Positions 43,874 through 52,308 of a DNA stretch of 64,000 nt are shown here, in pieces (positions within the stretch are counted from its first letter, which is position 1; the number at the start of each line of letters is the position of its first letter). The notes under the pieces were generated by a model. It did not search any database, was not told the DNA's origin, and worked only from the letters and a program-made list of their open reading frames with translations. Position numbers and translations under genes: made by a program. The stretch lies in the NCBI RefSeq assembly GCF_031822435.1, contig NZ_JAVQLW010000001.1, positions 1,738,501 to 1,802,500 on the forward strand. Reading direction: 5' to 3'. The DNA is from Paracoccus sp. MBLB3053 (GTDB lineage Bacteria > Pseudomonadota > Alphaproteobacteria > Rhodobacterales > Rhodobacteraceae).

Positions 43874-44922
43874 CCCTGAAGCTGCCGCGACAAGTCGATC
43901 ATGCGCTGGACTGCCTGGCGGGCGGGTTCGGCAATGGCCGGGTCCACCTCGACGACGCCGGTCATCGAATGCAAAGACCAGAGCACCTTTTCGAGCGTGA
44001 TCTTCTGCATGTAGGGGCACATGTTGCACGGACCCAGGAATTCGACTTCGGGGTTCGCATCCGAAATGTTCGCTGCCATCGAGCATTCGGTGACCAGCAT
44101 GACCTGATCGGGTTGCTCTCGCGTGACCCAGTCCTGGATATTCGCGGTGGAGCCCGCGTAATCGGCCTCGGCCACGACCTCGGGCGGACATTCGGGATGC
44201 GCGATGATCTTCAGGCCCGGATTCCAGTCGCGGAAATCGCGCAGGTCCTTGGCCGTGAACTGTTCGTGCACGATGCAGGCCCCGTCCCACCAGACGATGC
44301 GCTTGTGGGGGACCTTGTTCGCCACGTTCTGGGCGAGCCACTTGTCCGGCGTCATGATGACCGTATCGGCATCAAGGGCGGCGACAATCTGCGCGGCATT
44401 GGCCGAGGTGCAGCAGATATCCGAGGCGGCCTTCACTTCGGCAGTGGTGTTCACATAGCTTACGACCGGGGCACCGGGATAGCGCGCCCGCATCTCGGCG
44501 ATGCCGTCCGCGGTGATGCTTTCGGCCAACGAGCATCCCGCATCCATGTCGGGCATGAGCACGGTCTTCTGCGGGTTCAGGATCTTCGAGGTTTCGGCCA
44601 TGAAATGCACGCCGCATTGCACGATGATGTCGGCCTCGACTTCGGTCGCCTTGATCGCGAGATGCAGGCTGTCTCCCACAACGTCCGAAATGCCGTGATA
44701 GATCTGCGGCGTCATGTAGTTATGCGCGAGGACCACGGCGTTGCGCTGTTTTTTCAACGCGTTGATCGCGCGGACATAGGGCGCATGGATAGCCCAGTCG
44801 ACCAGTGGCATGACGCGCCCCATGCGGGCATGGATGTCCGACATTTCCTCGGCCAGTTCCAGCGAGGGTTCGAGGTCGTAATGCGCGCGCAATTCGCCGC
44901 GAATATCGGTCAGATCCAGCAT
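43870..44922 (-). CDS. nadA: Quinolinate synthase
   Basis: Condenses iminoaspartate with dihydroxyacetone phosphate to quinolinate, using a [4Fe-4S] cluster. The 350-residue protein has AVVLAHNYMTPQIYHGISDV, IIVQCGVHFMAETSKIL with the first cluster Cys, MPDMDAGCSLAESI, VSYVNTTAEVKAASDICCTS with the second, and CPPEVV and LGPCNMCPYMQKITLEK near the end with the third. GGGGGAG precedes the ATG. It is the first gene of the nad operon; the 298 bases before it hold its promoter and that of ybaK on the other strand. I saw no clear NadR- or NrtR-type operator there. Confidence 0.97.
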   Translation of the reverse strand: MLDLTDIRGELRAHYDLEPSLELAEEMSDIHARMGRVMPLVDWAIHAPYVRAINALKKQRNAVVLAHNYMTPQIYHGISDVVGDSLHLAIKATEVEADIIVQCGVHFMAETSKILNPQKTVLMPDMDAGCSLAESITADGIAEMRARYPGAPVVSYVNTTAEVKAASDICCTSANAAQIVAALDADTVIMTPDKWLAQNVANKVPHKRIVWWDGACIVHEQFTAKDLRDFRDWNPGLKIIAHPECPPEVVAEADYAGSTANIQDWVTREQPDQVMLVTECSMAANISDANPEVEFLGPCNMCPYMQKITLEKVLWSLHSMTGVVEVDPAIAEPARQAVQRMIDLSRQLQG

Positions 44923-45220
44923 GGCTATACTCCCCCGGCCAAGATCAGATCAAAGCCGCTCCGTTTGTGACATGGCGGTTAGATGGATGTGGCCTCATAA
45001 AGCCGCGACAGGTGCAGCGCAACATAATTGCCGCCGTCGAAAGGCAATCGTCGTATTCATTGCGGGAAATGCATTCTGGGGTCGACCGGTGGTGGACCGA
45101 GAAGTGATGGCGTCAACGAATGGCTTCACGAAGGCCGCCCGGCCATCTGGCGTCCCAGGGCGTCGCATGTTTCATTGCGCGCAGGGACGACGATCCGTCG
45201 ACCCCGGCAGGAGACGTTCT

Positions 45221-45694
45221 ATGGCCCGCGGCACACCAGCCACACAGGTTCTGACCAAGGCGGGCATCTCGTTCGGCCTTGTTGAATATGACTATGATCC
45301 GGGAGGCGAACGCGTCGGATTGCAGGCGGCGGAAGCGATGCAGATGGACCCGGCCCGCGTTTTCAAGACGCTGATGATCGAAGTCGATGGCAAGGCGTGC
45401 TGCGCGGTTCTTCCCTCGGATGCCGAGGTCGACATGAAGGCCATGGCAGCCCTGTGTGAGGGCAAGTCGGCCCGGATGATCAGGCCCGAGACGGCCGAGC
45501 GGATGACCGGCTACAAGGTCGGCGGGATCAGTCCGCTGGGACAACGCAAGCCGGTTCCTTGCATCCTTGAAGACGCGGCGCGCCTTCACGACACGATCTT
45601 CGTCAATGGCGGGCGCAGGGGCCTGCAGATCGAAATCGCCCCTCGGGATCTGGTCAACGTGCTGGGATGCAGGTTCGCGCGTTTCGCGCGCTAG
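45221..45694 (+). CDS. ybaK: Cys-tRNA(Pro) deacylase YbaK
   Basis: Editing protein of 157 residues that removes Cys wrongly attached to tRNA-Pro. It follows the YbaK pattern: TPATQVLTKAGISFGLVEYD, AAEAMQMDPARVFKTLMIEV, AVLPSDAEVDMKAMAAL, RMTGYKVGGISPLGQRKPVP (with the catalytic-pocket Lys and the GGISP loop) and FVNGGRRGLQIEIAPRDL. ATG 45221 is chosen because AGGAG stands ten bases upstream; longer in-frame extensions to 44921 run over the nadA promoter and are not natural. It is a single gene, convergent with the aldehyde dehydrogenase. Confidence 0.94.
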   Translation: MARGTPATQVLTKAGISFGLVEYDYDPGGERVGLQAAEAMQMDPARVFKTLMIEVDGKACCAVLPSDAEVDMKAMAALCEGKSARMIRPETAERMTGYKVGGISPLGQRKPVPCILEDAARLHDTIFVNGGRRGLQIEIAPRDLVNVLGCRFARFAR

Positions 45695-45759
45695 GCCCGA
45701 GCTGCCGCCGTTCGTGGGATCGGCGGAGAGGCCGGGATCGGCCCCACCGCCAATACGGT

Positions 45760-47184
45760 TCAATGCGCGATCATGACATGGCGGACGACCGAATAGTCTT
45801 CGAGCGCATAGGCGGACATGTCCTTGCCATAGCCCGAATGCTTCATCCCGCCATGTGGCATCTCGTTCGTCAGCATGAAATGCGTGTTGACCCAGGTGCA
45901 GCCATATTGCAGCCGCGTGGAGAGCTCGATCCCCTTGGAAAGGTTCTGGGTCCAGACCGATGAGGCAAGGCCATAGCTGGAATCATTGGCCCATTTCACG
46001 GCCGTATCGACCTCGTCGAAGCGGGTCACCGAGACCACCGGTCCGAAGACCTCGCGCTGGACGATCTCATCACCCTGCTGCGCCTCCGCGATGACAGTCG
46101 GCTGGTAGAAGAAACCGGGACCATCATGGATCTCACCTCCGGTGGTGATCTCGATGTGGTTGGAATCGCGGGCGCGGGTGACGAAGCTCGCGACCCTGTC
46201 ACGCTGGCGGGGGGAAATGAGGGGACCCATTTCGTTCAGGCTGTCATCGGCATTGGCATAGCCGATCGTCGATACCGCGCCCGTCAGATCCGCGACGAAG
46301 CGGTCATAGACCGAGGAATGGGCATAGATCCGGCAGGCAGCCGTGCAATCCTGTCCTGCATTGTAATAGCCAAAGGCCCGCAACCCGGCGACGGTCGCCT
46401 CAAGATCTGCATCCTCCAGCACGATGACAGGAGCCTTGCCGCCCAGTTCCAGATGCGTACGCTTGATGGTCTTCGATGCAGCTTCCATGATCTTGCGGCC
46501 GGTCGCGATATCCCCGGTGATCGAGATCATGGCAATTGCCGGGTGGTCGATCAGCGCGGCGCCGACCGTATCCCCGCGTCCCAGAACGACGTTGACGACG
46601 CCTTCCGGAAGCACCTCGGCGAAGATCTCGGCCATCTTCAGCGCCGTCAGTGGCGTCTGTTCCGAAGGCTTGAAGACGACCGTATTTCCGGCGGCGATCG
46701 CGGGGGCGATTTTCCACGCCATCATCATCAGCGGATAATTCCAGGGCGCGATCGAGGCCACCACGCCCACCGGATCGCGGCGGATCATCGAGGTGTGGCC
46801 GGCAAGGTATTCGCCCGCCAAAGGACCGCTCATGTTCCGGACTGCGCCGGCGAAGAAACGGTAACAGTCGATGATCGCAGGCAGTTCGTCATTCAGCGCG
46901 AGATGGCCGGGCTTGCCGCAGTTCAGCGCCTCGAGCGAGGCGAAATCCTGGGCGCGGGCCTCGATCCGCTCCGCGATCTTCAGAAGATAGCCAGACCGCT
47001 GGGCAGGGGTCGTCCGGGACCAGGTGGCAAAGGCGCGTTCGGCGGCCGCTACGGCGGTCTCGACCTGAGCGATCGACGCCTCGGGCAGGGTCAGGATGAT
47101 CTCGCCGGTGCGCGGGTTAAGGATCTGCTCTTCGGTTTCGGTACCCGCGACAAGGGCATCCCCGATCAGCATCTTGGTTTGCAT
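45760..47184 (-). CDS. Gamma-aminobutyraldehyde dehydrogenase (PatD/YdcW type)
   Basis: NAD-dependent aldehyde dehydrogenase of 474 residues. The NAD site has PWNYPLMMMAWKIAPAIAAG and FKPSEQTPLTALKMAE, the general-base Glu 246 is in LELGGKAP, and the catalytic Cys 280 is in NAGQDCTAACR. The last motif, common to aminoaldehyde enzymes, is ALEDYSVVRHVM. In E. coli ydcW (patD) follows ydcSTUV and oxidises 4-aminobutyraldehyde from putrescine; the same gene order here supports that role. ATG 47184 has GGGAGAAGAAG upstream. It is the last gene of the transporter operon. Confidence 0.9.
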   Translation of the reverse strand: MQTKMLIGDALVAGTETEEQILNPRTGEIILTLPEASIAQVETAVAAAERAFATWSRTTPAQRSGYLLKIAERIEARAQDFASLEALNCGKPGHLALNDELPAIIDCYRFFAGAVRNMSGPLAGEYLAGHTSMIRRDPVGVVASIAPWNYPLMMMAWKIAPAIAAGNTVVFKPSEQTPLTALKMAEIFAEVLPEGVVNVVLGRGDTVGAALIDHPAIAMISITGDIATGRKIMEAASKTIKRTHLELGGKAPVIVLEDADLEATVAGLRAFGYYNAGQDCTAACRIYAHSSVYDRFVADLTGAVSTIGYANADDSLNEMGPLISPRQRDRVASFVTRARDSNHIEITTGGEIHDGPGFFYQPTVIAEAQQGDEIVQREVFGPVVSVTRFDEVDTAVKWANDSSYGLASSVWTQNLSKGIELSTRLQYGCTWVNTHFMLTNEMPHGGMKHSGYGKDMSAYALEDYSVVRHVMIAH

Positions 47185-47206
47185 TTCTTCTTCTCCCAGT
47201 AGGATC

Positions 47207-48016
47207 TTATTTCTCGGCGCCATCCGTGTGCTGGCCCTCTCTGGTCAGCCAATAGGCGGCCAGGATCGGAAGCACGGTGACCAGAACGACGGCCATGGCG
47301 ACAACATTGGTGACGGGGCGCTGGCGCGGGCGGATCAGTTCTTCCAGCATCCAGATCGGCAGGGTGGACTGGTTTCCTGCCGTGAACGTGGTGACGATGA
47401 CCTCATCGAAGCTGAGCGCGAAGGCCAGCATGCCGCCCGCCAGCAACGCGGTTCCGATATTCGGCAGGATCACCAGCCGGAAGGTCTGCAGCCCGTCGGC
47501 GCCAAGGTCCATCGCGGCGTCGATGAGCGCCCCCGATGTGCGGCGGAATCTTGCGACGGCGTTGTTGTAGACCACGACGATGCAGAAGGTCGCGTGGCCC
47601 AGCACGATGGTCCAGGTACTGAACGGGATGTCGAGCAGCGAAAAGGCCGAGCGCAGCGATATGCCGGTTATGATGCCGGGCAGCGCAATGGGCAGGATCA
47701 CCAGCAGCGAGATCGTTTCCCGCCCGAAGAAGCGCGAACGCGAAACGGCGGCGGCGGTCATCGTGCCCAGGATCAGCGCAATCGCCGTTGAGATGGCTGC
47801 GACCCGAAGCGAAAGAAACAGCGCTTGCCAGACATCGGGCCGGTTCAGCGTGACCCCGAACCATTTCAGCGTGAAGCCGGGCGGGGGCCATTGAAAGCTT
47901 TTCTCTTCGGTCGTGAAGGCATAGACGAAGATCAATGCGATCGGAGCAAGAAGAAAGATGAGCCCGCCGATTGCAGCCAGTTTCAGCCCCAGTGGGGCAC
48001 GGGTTTCAGAGTGCAT
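47207..48016 (-). CDS. ABC transporter permease (PotI/YdcV type)
   Basis: Inner-membrane permease of 269 residues for a polyamine-type importer. Six spans are visible, beginning [20 protein letters not shown]. The family motif WKWFGVT-like segment is [20 protein letters not shown], and the EAA loop that contacts the ATPase is [23 protein letters not shown] 48016 is chosen; it overlaps the stop of the first permease by 11 bases. The longer frame to 48127 lies inside that gene. It pairs with the permease at 48006-48947 to form the channel. Confidence 0.92.
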   Translation of the reverse strand: MHSETRAPLGLKLAAIGGLIFLLAPIALIFVYAFTTEEKSFQWPPPGFTLKWFGVTLNRPDVWQALFLSLRVAAISTAIALILGTMTAAAVSRSRFFGRETISLLVILPIALPGIITGISLRSAFSLLDIPFSTWTIVLGHATFCIVVVYNNAVARFRRTSGALIDAAMDLGADGLQTFRLVILPNIGTALLAGGMLAFALSFDEVIVTTFTAGNQSTLPIWMLEELIRPRQRPVTNVVAMAVVLVTVLPILAAYWLTREGQHTDGAEK

Positions 48017-48947
48017 CGAACGCCCCCATTCTTCTCGCGCCCCACAGGTAGAACCCCATGATGACGATCGGGACCACGGTGAAGGCTGCGGCCAGGGGAA
48101 TGTTTCCGGCCGTCCCCTGCTGAACATAGACCGCCTGGCCGATGAATAGCCTGCCCGAGCCGATGATTTGGGGGACGATGTAGTCGCCCAGCGTCAGCGA
48201 AAAGGTGAAGATCGAGCCTGCGATGATGCCCGGAAGCGCCAGCGGGAAAAGCACCATGCGGAAGCTCTGACCAGGGGTTGCACCCAGATCGGACGCCGCT
48301 TCGAGCATCGCGCCAGGCACGCGTTCAAGCGCCGCCTGCACCGGGATGATCATGTAGGGAAGCCAGATGTAGACGAAGACGATGAATGTCCCGAGATAGC
48401 TCACGGAAAGCGAGTTGCCGCCGATCAGCGGCAGGCCGAGAACAGCGTCCAGCAGCCAGCCCAGGTGCAATTTCTCGAAGAGCCAGGTCAGGATGCCTTC
48501 CTTGGCAAGCACCAGCTTCCATGCATAGACCTTGACGAGATAGCTCGACCACAGGGGCAGCATGACCCCGATATAGAAAAGCGCCTTCCATTTCCCGCGC
48601 GCGTAGCGGGCGGCGAAATAGGCGATCGGAAAGGCGATTGCGGCCGCGGCCAATGTCACGGCAGCAGCCATGACGACCGTACGAAGGATGATATCGAAAT
48701 TCGCCTGTCGGAAGAGTTGGGCATAGGTGGCCAAGGTGAATTCCTTGACGACGACACCGGAAAACTCGTCGATTGAGAAAAAGCTCTGCATCAGTAGCGC
48801 GATCAGCGAGCCGATATAGACAATGCCCAGCCAGAGCGCGATGGGCAGCACCATGAGAAAGGTGAACATCGCCGGATGGCGGATCATCCAGTCGACCGAC
48901 TGAGCCGCAATTCCCTTTCGGGACGGGAAGATGGCCGTGGCGGTCAT
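48006..48947 (-). CDS. ABC transporter permease (PotH/YdcU type)
   Basis: First permease subunit, 313 residues. After a cytoplasmic N-terminus come six spans ([20 protein letters not shown] at residues 28-47 and others). The EAA loop is [20 protein letters not shown] and is followed by [21 protein letters not shown], typical of PotB/PotH. ATG 48947 overlaps the ATPase stop (ATGA). The order SBP-ATPase-permease-permease-dehydrogenase is that of E. coli ydcSTUV-ydcW. Confidence 0.93.
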   Translation of the reverse strand: MTATAIFPSRKGIAAQSVDWMIRHPAMFTFLMVLPIALWLGIVYIGSLIALLMQSFFSIDEFSGVVVKEFTLATYAQLFRQANFDIILRTVVMAAAVTLAAAAIAFPIAYFAARYARGKWKALFYIGVMLPLWSSYLVKVYAWKLVLAKEGILTWLFEKLHLGWLLDAVLGLPLIGGNSLSVSYLGTFIVFVYIWLPYMIIPVQAALERVPGAMLEAASDLGATPGQSFRMVLFPLALPGIIAGSIFTFSLTLGDYIVPQIIGSGRLFIGQAVYVQQGTAGNIPLAAAFTVVPIVIMGFYLWGARRMGAFDAL

Positions 48948-49927
48948 GCCTCGGATCCCATCACATGGACGCGGTCCGCATCCCAGGCGATGCGAATGGT
49001 TTCGCCCGGCTGGGGCAGCGCTTCGGTCGCGGGCATCAGCGCCGTGATGGACTGGCTGCCCAGTTGCAACCCCAGCTTAATCACCCGGCCGTGGAACGCG
49101 CGCGAAATCACCGTAGCGTTGCGCCCATCCGGAGCGATGCGAATGTCTTCCGGGCGCAGGCTGGCCCAGCGGTTGCCGGGACCCGCACCGACGAAATCGG
49201 CCGGAACGACATTCGACGAACCGACGAAATCCGCGACGAAGCGACTGGCGGGGCGGCGGTAGATCTCCTCGGCGGTTCCGACCTGCTGAATGCGGCCCTC
49301 GGCGAAGACAGCGACGCGGTCGGCCATAGACAGCGCTTCTTCCTGGTCATGCGTGACGAAGACGAATGTCAGGCCAAGCGCTTGCTGAAGACGACGCAAT
49401 TCTTCCTGCATCTGTTCGCGCAGCTTGAGATCCAGCGCGCCCAGCGGCTCGTCCAGCAGCAGCACCCGAGGTTTGTTGACAAGCGCTCGGGCAAGCGCCA
49501 CGCGCTGGCGTTGTCCGCCCGAAAGCTCGCCCGCGCGGCGGTCGCCGAAACCGCCAAGCTCGACAAGGGCCAGGGCCTTTTCGGCTTCGGCATGGCGATC
49601 GGATTTCGAGATGCCCTTCACGCGCAGCCCGAACGCGACATTGTCACGCACGTTCATGTGCGGGAACAGCGCATAGCTTTGGAAGACGGTGTTCACATTG
49701 CGGCGATAGGGCGGGACACCGGCTGCCTCTTCGCCATAGATACTGATCTTGCCGCTGGTCGGCTGTTCAAATCCCGCGATGAGCCGCAGGCAGGTCGTCT
49801 TGCCCGATCCCGAGGGGCCAAGCATGGCAAAGAATTCGCCGTCGCGGATGTCCAGATCGACGCTGTCCACAGCTCGGATATGGCCGAAATGGCGCGACAC
49901 GCCGCGAAAGCTCACAGCTTCAGTCAT
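48944..49927 (-). CDS. ABC transporter ATP-binding protein (PotA/YdcT type)
   Basis: ATPase of 327 residues. Walker A is GPSGSGKTT (about residues 38-46), the Q-loop lies in NTVFQSYALFPHM, the signature is LSGGQRQRVALARAL, Walker B is VLLLDEPLGALD, and the switch His is in VFVTHDQEEAL. The C-terminal TOBE/regulatory domain follows (RWASLRPEDIRIAPDG). It powers import by the two permeases. A hairpin separates it from the binding-protein gene upstream, so it is probably made in smaller amounts. Confidence 0.95.
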   Translation of the reverse strand: MTEAVSFRGVSRHFGHIRAVDSVDLDIRDGEFFAMLGPSGSGKTTCLRLIAGFEQPTSGKISIYGEEAAGVPPYRRNVNTVFQSYALFPHMNVRDNVAFGLRVKGISKSDRHAEAEKALALVELGGFGDRRAGELSGGQRQRVALARALVNKPRVLLLDEPLGALDLKLREQMQEELRRLQQALGLTFVFVTHDQEEALSMADRVAVFAEGRIQQVGTAEEIYRRPASRFVADFVGSSNVVPADFVGAGPGNRWASLRPEDIRIAPDGRNATVISRAFHGRVIKLGLQLGSQSITALMPATEALPQPGETIRIAWDADRVHVMGSEA

Positions 49928-49950
49928 TTGAATTGTCCCGGAGAGAATGT

Positions 49951-49973
49951 TGCCCGGACCAGAGGCCCGGGCA
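49951..49973 (-). promoter_or_regulatory. Intercistronic hairpin after the binding-protein gene
   Basis: Arms TGCCCGG / CCGGGCA in the 54-base gap between the binding protein and ATPase genes, without a T-run. Such hairpins usually stabilise the upstream message so that the binding protein is made in excess. Confidence 0.6.
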
Positions 49974-49981
49974 GGAAGGGC

Positions 49982-51136
49982 TCAGCTGCCCATGACGGCG
50001 ATGTAATCCGACACCCAACGGTGATAGGGGACGCAGCCGCCTGCCTCGCATTTCGAGGTGGGCGTGCGCCAGAACCAGATCTTGTCGAAATCTTCGTAAC
50101 CGTTCTGGGCGCATCCTTCGGCGGTCTGCTGACCCGATCCATTGGTGCAGGCAGCGGGCACCGAAGGCACGGCGCCGAACCAGACCGAAAGGTCGGATTG
50201 CAGGTTCGAGCTGAGCGAGTGCTCCATCCAGAGATAGGCGCAGTTCGGATGCGCTGCCTCGGTATGCAGCATCAGGGTGTCGGCCCAACCGGTCGCGCCC
50301 TCGACCGGAATGGTGCTGCCGACAGGGGCACCGTCGGCCTTGAGCAGGTTGACCTGGAACGGCCAGGTGCCCGAGGCGACGACGCCTTCGTTCTTGAAGT
50401 CGTCGATCTGCACCATTGCATCGTGCCAGTATCGCGATACGAGCTGACGCTGAGCGGTCAGCAATTCCAGCGCGGCGGCATATTGGTCTTCGTTCAGCTC
50501 ATAGGGGTTGGTGATGCCGAGTTCGGGCTTCTTGTGCATGAGATACAGTGCCGCATCGGCGATGTAGATCGGGCCGTCATAGGCCTGCACGCGGCCCTTG
50601 TTCGACTTGCCATCGGGCAGCGTCTGTTCGGTGAAGACGATGTCCCATGTGGTCGGTGCCTCCCTGAAGACCTCCGAGCTGAACATCAGCACGTTCGGCC
50701 CCCACATGAAGGGCGTGCCGTAATGCGTACCGTCTACCGTGTGCCAGGGCGCGTCCTTCAGACGTTCATCCACCTCCTTCCAACTCGGGATCAGATCGGT
50801 ATTGATCGGCTGGACCTTTTCGCCCGCGATCAGCCGCAGCGAGGCGTCGCCCGAGGCAGTGACCAGATCGAAGCCACCCTGGTTCATCAGCGAAACCATC
50901 TCGTCCGACGTTCCCGCAGTCTTCACCTCGACCTTGCAGCTTGTGTTCTTCTCGAATTCGGACACCCAGTCGAAGGCGGGGTCGGTTTCGCCGCGCTCGA
51001 TATAACCCGGCCAGGCCACGATCGACAGCGCGCCTTCCGGTTCGCCAAGTTGGGTCAGCATTTCGGCCGATACGGGCAATGCGCCAGCAGCAACCAACGC
51101 CAGCCCCGAAGCCAGCGTGCTCAACACGTTCTTCAT
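49982..51136 (-). CDS. Periplasmic polyamine-type substrate-binding protein (PotD/YdcS type)
   Basis: Secreted binding protein of 384 residues. The signal peptide is KNVLSTLASGLALVAAGALP, cut after VSA. The mature part begins with EGALSIVAWPGYIERG and has FDWVSEFEKNTSCKVEVKTA, SDEMVSLMNQGGFDLVTASG and MWGPNVLMFSSEVF, all in PotD/YdcS style. Four Cys residues near the C-terminus (PAACTNGS, EGCAQNG, KCEAGGCVP) probably form disulfides, as in YdcS. It is the first gene of the importer operon and lies just downstream of the LysR gene. The substrate is likely putrescine or a related amine, inferred from gene order. Confidence 0.92.
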   Translation of the reverse strand: MKNVLSTLASGLALVAAGALPVSAEMLTQLGEPEGALSIVAWPGYIERGETDPAFDWVSEFEKNTSCKVEVKTAGTSDEMVSLMNQGGFDLVTASGDASLRLIAGEKVQPINTDLIPSWKEVDERLKDAPWHTVDGTHYGTPFMWGPNVLMFSSEVFREAPTTWDIVFTEQTLPDGKSNKGRVQAYDGPIYIADAALYLMHKKPELGITNPYELNEDQYAAALELLTAQRQLVSRYWHDAMVQIDDFKNEGVVASGTWPFQVNLLKADGAPVGSTIPVEGATGWADTLMLHTEAAHPNCAYLWMEHSLSSNLQSDLSVWFGAVPSVPAACTNGSGQQTAEGCAQNGYEDFDKIWFWRTPTSKCEAGGCVPYHRWVSDYIAVMGS

Positions 51137-51201
51137 GATGTTTTCCCTGTTGATCCGAGACCATCGAGCCTCTTGCGACCAGCTTGCGGGCGGACGAGCG
51201 A

Positions 51202-51216
51202 ATTCGCAAATTCAAT
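51202..51216. promoter_or_regulatory. Candidate LysR-binding site before the importer operon
   Basis: ATT-N9-AAT fits the general LysR box T-N11-A, and it contains the inverted repeat GAATT-CGCA-AATTC (51200-51213). It lies about 65 bases upstream of the binding-protein ATG. Confidence 0.4.
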
Positions 51217-51222
51217 TATCAG

Positions 51223-51257
51223 AAGGGCGATATCGGATTTTCCGATATTGAGCCCTT
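51223..51257. repeat. Long inverted repeat overlapping the lysR stop
   Basis: Arms AAGGGC-n-ATATCGGA and TCCGATAT-n3-GCCCTT around TTT. The inner eight-base arms are perfect and the outer GCCCTT touches the lysR stop codon. It can work as the lysR terminator, although no T-run follows, or as a regulator site for the importer operon. Confidence 0.6.
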
Positions 51258-52158
51258 ATCGCTTCGATCGTTGCGCCTGTGCAGTGCGGATGAACTCGCG
51301 CACTGTGGCAGGAAGCGGGGCGCCCTTGCGCCAGACCACGCCAACTTGCACCACGGGCAATGATCCGGATACATCGCGCGAGACGATCGGGTCGCCTTCA
51401 AGCGACCAGCGACGATAGATCAGCGAAGGCAGAAGCGCGATCCCGGCACCCGTCGCCACCAGTGATCGAACCGCTTCGACCGAACGGGTGCGAAACGCGA
51501 TCTTGGGTCTTGTGCCGAATGCTCCCAGCAGCCTCCGGGTGGGTTGCTCGGTTTCGTCCAGGCGCAACATGATGATGGATTCGTCCGCCAGATCCTCGAT
51601 CGTGACCGAGGGTTGCGCCGCCAGAGGATGGCCATTCGGCAGCCAAAGCTGATAGGGCGATACCTCGAGGATCTCGGCCTGAAGCGCCAATTTGTCCCGC
51701 AGGTTCGAGGTGACCATGACGGCGACGTCCAGTTCACCGCCGATCAGGAGGTGCTCCAGATATTCGCCCGAATCCTCGAGCGCGGCGATTTCGACAGCGG
51801 GATTGGCGCGACGAAATCGGGCCAGCACGTCCGATATGACATAGCCGGCGACAAGCGAGGTCACCCCGATGCTGAGCCTGCCGGAAAGCTGCGTGGCCTC
51901 TTCGACCATCGATTGGCGCGCATCCGAAACGGTGCCGAGAATGGTCTGGGCATGGCGCAGGAATTGATGTCCGCGCGGCGTGATGTCGAGCCCGCGCGGG
52001 TGACGGTCAAAAAGCTGGACGCCCAGATCTGCCTCGAGGTCGCGAATGGCCTCGGTCACCGACGATTGCGATATCGCCAGAACCTGGGCGGCACCCGAAA
52101 CCGAGCCGCTTTCTGCAGCCGCCACGAAATAGCAGAGCTGTCTGAATGTGAAGGCCAT
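51256..52158 (-). CDS. LysR family transcriptional regulator
   Basis: Regulator of 300 residues. The N-terminal winged HTH is FTFRQLCYFVAAAESGSVSG, AAQVLAISQSSVTEAIRDLE and LGVQLFDRHPRGLDITPRG. The effector domain begins at about residue 90 (GRLSIGVTSLVAGYVISDVL) and shows the usual two-lobed pattern up to GAGIALLPSLIYRRW. It is located upstream of, and on the same strand as, the importer operon and is most likely its regulator, with a LysR-type box and an inverted repeat in the gap. E. coli uses a different regulator type (YdcR) at the same locus. Confidence 0.92.
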   Translation of the reverse strand: MAFTFRQLCYFVAAAESGSVSGAAQVLAISQSSVTEAIRDLEADLGVQLFDRHPRGLDITPRGHQFLRHAQTILGTVSDARQSMVEEATQLSGRLSIGVTSLVAGYVISDVLARFRRANPAVEIAALEDSGEYLEHLLIGGELDVAVMVTSNLRDKLALQAEILEVSPYQLWLPNGHPLAAQPSVTIEDLADESIIMLRLDETEQPTRRLLGAFGTRPKIAFRTRSVEAVRSLVATGAGIALLPSLIYRRWSLEGDPIVSRDVSGSLPVVQVGVVWRKGAPLPATVREFIRTAQAQRSKR

Positions 52159-52308
52159 TCCCGTGCCCGATTGAATCCCTGGATGTCGCGGGACAACAAG
52201 CCAGACCCAGCGCGGCTTGGCCAGAGGAATTGCCGCTGCAGGGCAATGATCCCATCGGGGACGGAACGATGACCCCGGCGCGATTGCACGGCGGGGCCGA
52301 TCATCCGT

